This document shows, in pieces, positions 6,527-8,559 of a stretch of 8,559 nt of DNA; within the stretch, counting starts at the first letter, position 1; every line of letters starts with the position of its first letter. The stretch is from JABMMZ01 sp964600345. Lineage in GTDB: Bacteria > Bacteroidota > Bacteroidia > NS11-12g > UBA955. A program made the translations under genes and the position numbers. The stretch lies in assembly GCA_964600345.1 (NCBI GenBank), contig CAZRKA010000142.1:1-8559 (forward strand), given 5' to 3'. A model generated the notes under the pieces. That model was not told where the DNA came from. It made no database searches and worked only from the letters and a program-made list of their open reading frames with translations.

Positions 6527-8437
6527 TTGTCTGACACCGAAACCATATTAAAAACCTATTTTGGTCATGATTCCTTCAGGCCACTACAGAAGGAAATTGT
6601 TGAAAGTGTAATAGCAGGAAATGACACCATTGCGCTTCTACCCACCGGCGGTGGTAAATCTGTCTGCTTTCAGGTTCCGGCGCTCATTAAACCCGGTTTG
6701 TGCATAGTTGTAACACCGCTGATAGCTCTGATGAAAGATCAGGTTGAAAACCTCAGATCTAAAAACGTACAGGCCCTGGCTCTTTACAGCGGAATGAGCC
6801 GAAAAGAAATAGATTTTGAACTTGAAAACTGTGTCAACGGCAAGTATAAATTTCTTTATGTATCTCCCGAAAGGCTGATGAGCAAACATTTTCTCGATTC
6901 GGCTCAATACATGGAATTAAGTTTTCTGGCCATAGACGAAGCGCATTGCATCTCGCAATGGGGTTATGATTTCAGACCTCCCTATCTCAAGATTGCAGAA
7001 TTCCGGAATAAATTCAGCAATCTGAAGTGTATCGCACTTACTGCATCAGCTACTCCAAAGGTGATTGCCGATATTGAAAAACAACTCGAACTGAAAAAGT
7101 GTAATATTTTCAGTAAAAGTTTTGTGCGCAGCAATCTGTCATATGTTGTTCAGGAAGCTGAAAACAAACACGGAAAAATCGCGGACATCTCGGTTAAACT
7201 TAAGGGCAGCGGTCTGGTATACGTCAAAAGCAGGAGAAAAACACTTGAAATCGCTTCATATCTCAACTCACATGGCGTGAGCAGCGATTACTATCACGCA
7301 GGACTGGAAGCCGAAGAAAGATCGCGCAAACAGGAAGACTGGAAAAGGAATAAAATCAGGGTCATGGTTTGCACCAATGCCTTTGGTATGGGAATTGACA
7401 AACCTGACGTGAGATTTGTCATTCATGAACAGAAACCTGATACACTTGAAGCCTATTATCAGGAGGCAGGCAGAGCAGGTAGAGACGGGAAAAAATCTTA
7501 CTGTGTTCTGCTTCATCATAAATCAGATTTTACAGAGGATAAAAAAAATATAGAAACCAGGTATCCATCGCCGAAAGAAATAGCCAGAGTTTACGAACTG
7601 ATATGCAATTATCTCAAGGTGGCAGTAGGATCCGGTCAGGGTCAAAGCTATAACTTCGACATCAGTGAACTGAGTGCCTACTATGGTGTGACACCGAATC
7701 TCATCTACAACTCACTAAGGATACTTGAGGCTGATGCCTATTTTACCGCAAGCGAATCCGTTTACCTACCGTCGCGTATGAAAATACTCTGTACATACTC
7801 TGAACTCTACGACTGGCAGTTGCGCAATGAAGGTGTCGATCAGCTCTTCAAGGTACTTCTAAGATCTTACGGCGGTCTTTTCGACTTTTATACCAATATT
7901 TATGAAAGAGAAATCTCGCGGCGTTTACATATCCCTGAAAGAAAATTGAAGGAACAGCTGCAAAAACTCAAGCAAGTGGAAATTATAGACTACATACCGC
8001 AAAACAGTAAACCTCAGCTTAATTTTCTCGAAAACAGATTTTCTTCCATTCATATTTCCGATGAAAGAATTGCCTTTTTGAGAAACAGTTACAAGGAAAA
8101 AATGGAATATATGAACCGCTATGTCCTCAACAAGAAATCGTGCAGGTCATCAGAACTTGTCAGATATTTTGGAGAAGAAAATGCAGGTGATTGCGGAATC
8201 TGTGATGTTTGTCTGTCGAAAAAGGACAAAACGAAAGACTCCGAAAAGTTCAATCTTTATTACAATAAAATCAGGGTTTTAAGTTCAGATAAAAAATTCA
8301 GGTCACATGATCTTGCCACAATGCTTAAATCGGGTGAAACAGAAAATTATTTAAGTATATTGCGCTGGTTGAAAGACCACGGGTATATGGATGAGGACGG
8401 GGAAGGATATTGGGTATGGACCGGGAAAAAAAGCTGA
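6527..8437 (+). CDS. recQ: RecQ-family ATP-dependent 3'-5' DNA helicase, long form with displaced zinc cluster and no HRDC
   Basis: This is a superfamily 2 DNA helicase for recombination and repair, 636 residues. The visible motifs are motif 0 (YFGHDSFRPLQ, 11-21), Walker A PTGGGKS (39-45), DEAH (137-140), SAT (174-176), motif V with AFGMGIDKPDVR (285-296) and motif VI QEAGRAGRDG (312-321). After the helicase core comes a roughly 200-residue segment (about 335-535) with winged-helix-like and basic helical stretches. Only then comes the zinc site, Cys539, 556, 559 and 562, with the same C-x16-C-x2-C-x2-C spacing as E. coli RecQ. The tail (about 575-636) may be another small winged helix; no HRDC domain is seen. 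The start is TTG: an in-frame stop at 6509-6511 bars upstream starts, and the first ATG (Met69) would delete motif 0 and Walker A. The gene follows a terminator, so it needs its own promoter. Its last 22 bp overlap the next gene. Identity as a RecQ family member is secure; which paralogue is not. Confidence 0.96.
   Translation: MSDTETILKTYFGHDSFRPLQKEIVESVIAGNDTIALLPTGGGKSVCFQVPALIKPGLCIVVTPLIALMKDQVENLRSKNVQALALYSGMSRKEIDFELENCVNGKYKFLYVSPERLMSKHFLDSAQYMELSFLAIDEAHCISQWGYDFRPPYLKIAEFRNKFSNLKCIALTASATPKVIADIEKQLELKKCNIFSKSFVRSNLSYVVQEAENKHGKIADISVKLKGSGLVYVKSRRKTLEIASYLNSHGVSSDYYHAGLEAEERSRKQEDWKRNKIRVMVCTNAFGMGIDKPDVRFVIHEQKPDTLEAYYQEAGRAGRDGKKSYCVLLHHKSDFTEDKKNIETRYPSPKEIARVYELICNYLKVAVGSGQGQSYNFDISELSAYYGVTPNLIYNSLRILEADAYFTASESVYLPSRMKILCTYSELYDWQLRNEGVDQLFKVLLRSYGGLFDFYTNIYEREISRRLHIPERKLKEQLQKLKQVEIIDYIPQNSKPQLNFLENRFSSIHISDERIAFLRNSYKEKMEYMNRYVLNKKSCRSSELVRYFGEENAGDCGICDVCLSKKDKTKDSEKFNLYYNKIRVLSSDKKFRSHDLATMLKSGETENYLSILRWLKDHGYMDEDGEGYWVWTGKKS
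8141..8212 (+). other. RecQ zinc-binding cysteine cluster
   Basis: The four cysteines (539, 556, 559, 562) sit in a segment reading CRSSELVRYFGEE, then CGICDVC. The YFGE element and cysteine spacing are those of the RecQ zinc platform. In E. coli RecQ this platform follows the helicase core directly (Cys380 to Cys403). Here it is about 220 residues after motif VI. Confidence 0.9.
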
Positions 8438-8559
8438 TAATAGGCCTTACAGGTAATTTGCTGAGCGATCAGAGAATGCAGAGAATAGCATCGGCATTGC
8501 AGCTATCGTCGTACGAGGTCGAAGTCTATTACAGACATTATTTTAAATACAAAAGCAAT
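8416..8559 (+). CDS. Probable GT4-type glycosyltransferase, N-terminal fragment (3' end missing)
   Basis: The first 48 codons of a gene run off the window end. The protein begins MDREKKLIIGLTGNLLSD and continues QRMQRIASALQ, then EVEVYYRH. This is a first Rossmann strand (KLIIGLTGN), a loop with a DQR motif, an amphipathic helix and a second strand (YEVEVYYR). The TGN/TND-x-x-x-DQRxxRI pattern followed by a GYEV-like strand is what I recognise at the N-terminus of Bacteroidota family-4 glycosyltransferases, which transfer sugars from nucleotide donors during surface glycan assembly. No catalytic residues are in view, so the call rests on this start alone. The ATG at 8416 lies within recQ in another frame, overlapping its last 22 bp, which suggests co-transcription and coupled translation. 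Another Rossmann-fold enzyme cannot be excluded. Confidence 0.65.
   Translation, partial: MDREKKLIIGLTGNLLSDQRMQRIASALQLSSYEVEVYYRHYFKYKSN

Overview
The window looks like a chromosomal stretch from a member of the Bacteroidota. The evidence is a very large secreted protein built from PKD/Ig-like modules that ends in a type IX secretion system (T9SS) sorting domain with a YPNP motif. Start codons also lack clear Shine-Dalgarno sequences, and the RecQ is of the long HRDC-less type I associate with this phylum. The lineage below phylum cannot be fixed from sequence alone; the PKD-rich style would suit the Chitinophagales/Saprospiria side, which is inference. All genes are on the + strand. No RNA genes, mobile elements, CRISPR arrays or DNA repeats were seen.

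Layout: (1) 1-384 is the 3' part of clpP, with the whole catalytic triad visible. (2) 384-1619 is a complete clpX, fused to clpP by a TAATG stop/start overlap. Together they encode the ClpXP protease and its unfoldase. (3) 1620-1720 is a 101-bp AT-rich gap with no convincing terminator or promoter. (4) 1721-6418 is a 1565-residue Cys-rich exported protein of unknown function, with a signal peptide, a chain of PKD/Ig-like modules (several split by long insertions) and a C-terminal T9SS sorting domain. (5) 6419-6526 is a 108-bp gap holding a strong intrinsic terminator at 6439-6480. (6) 6527-8437 is a RecQ-family DNA helicase that must start at TTG. Its zinc cluster lies about 200 residues later than in E. 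coli RecQ. (7) 8416 to the window end is the start of a probable GT4-type glycosyltransferase gene that overlaps the recQ end by 22 bp in another frame.

Functional reading: clpP-clpX is a translationally coupled housekeeping pair. The giant protein is its own unit, closed by the terminator. recQ and the downstream glycosyltransferase probably share a transcript through their overlap, without an obvious functional link. No novel multi-gene system is evident. The most unusual items are the split-module architecture of the giant protein, the RecQ domain order with its obligatory TTG start, and a Pro-to-Glu change in the ClpX P-loop.
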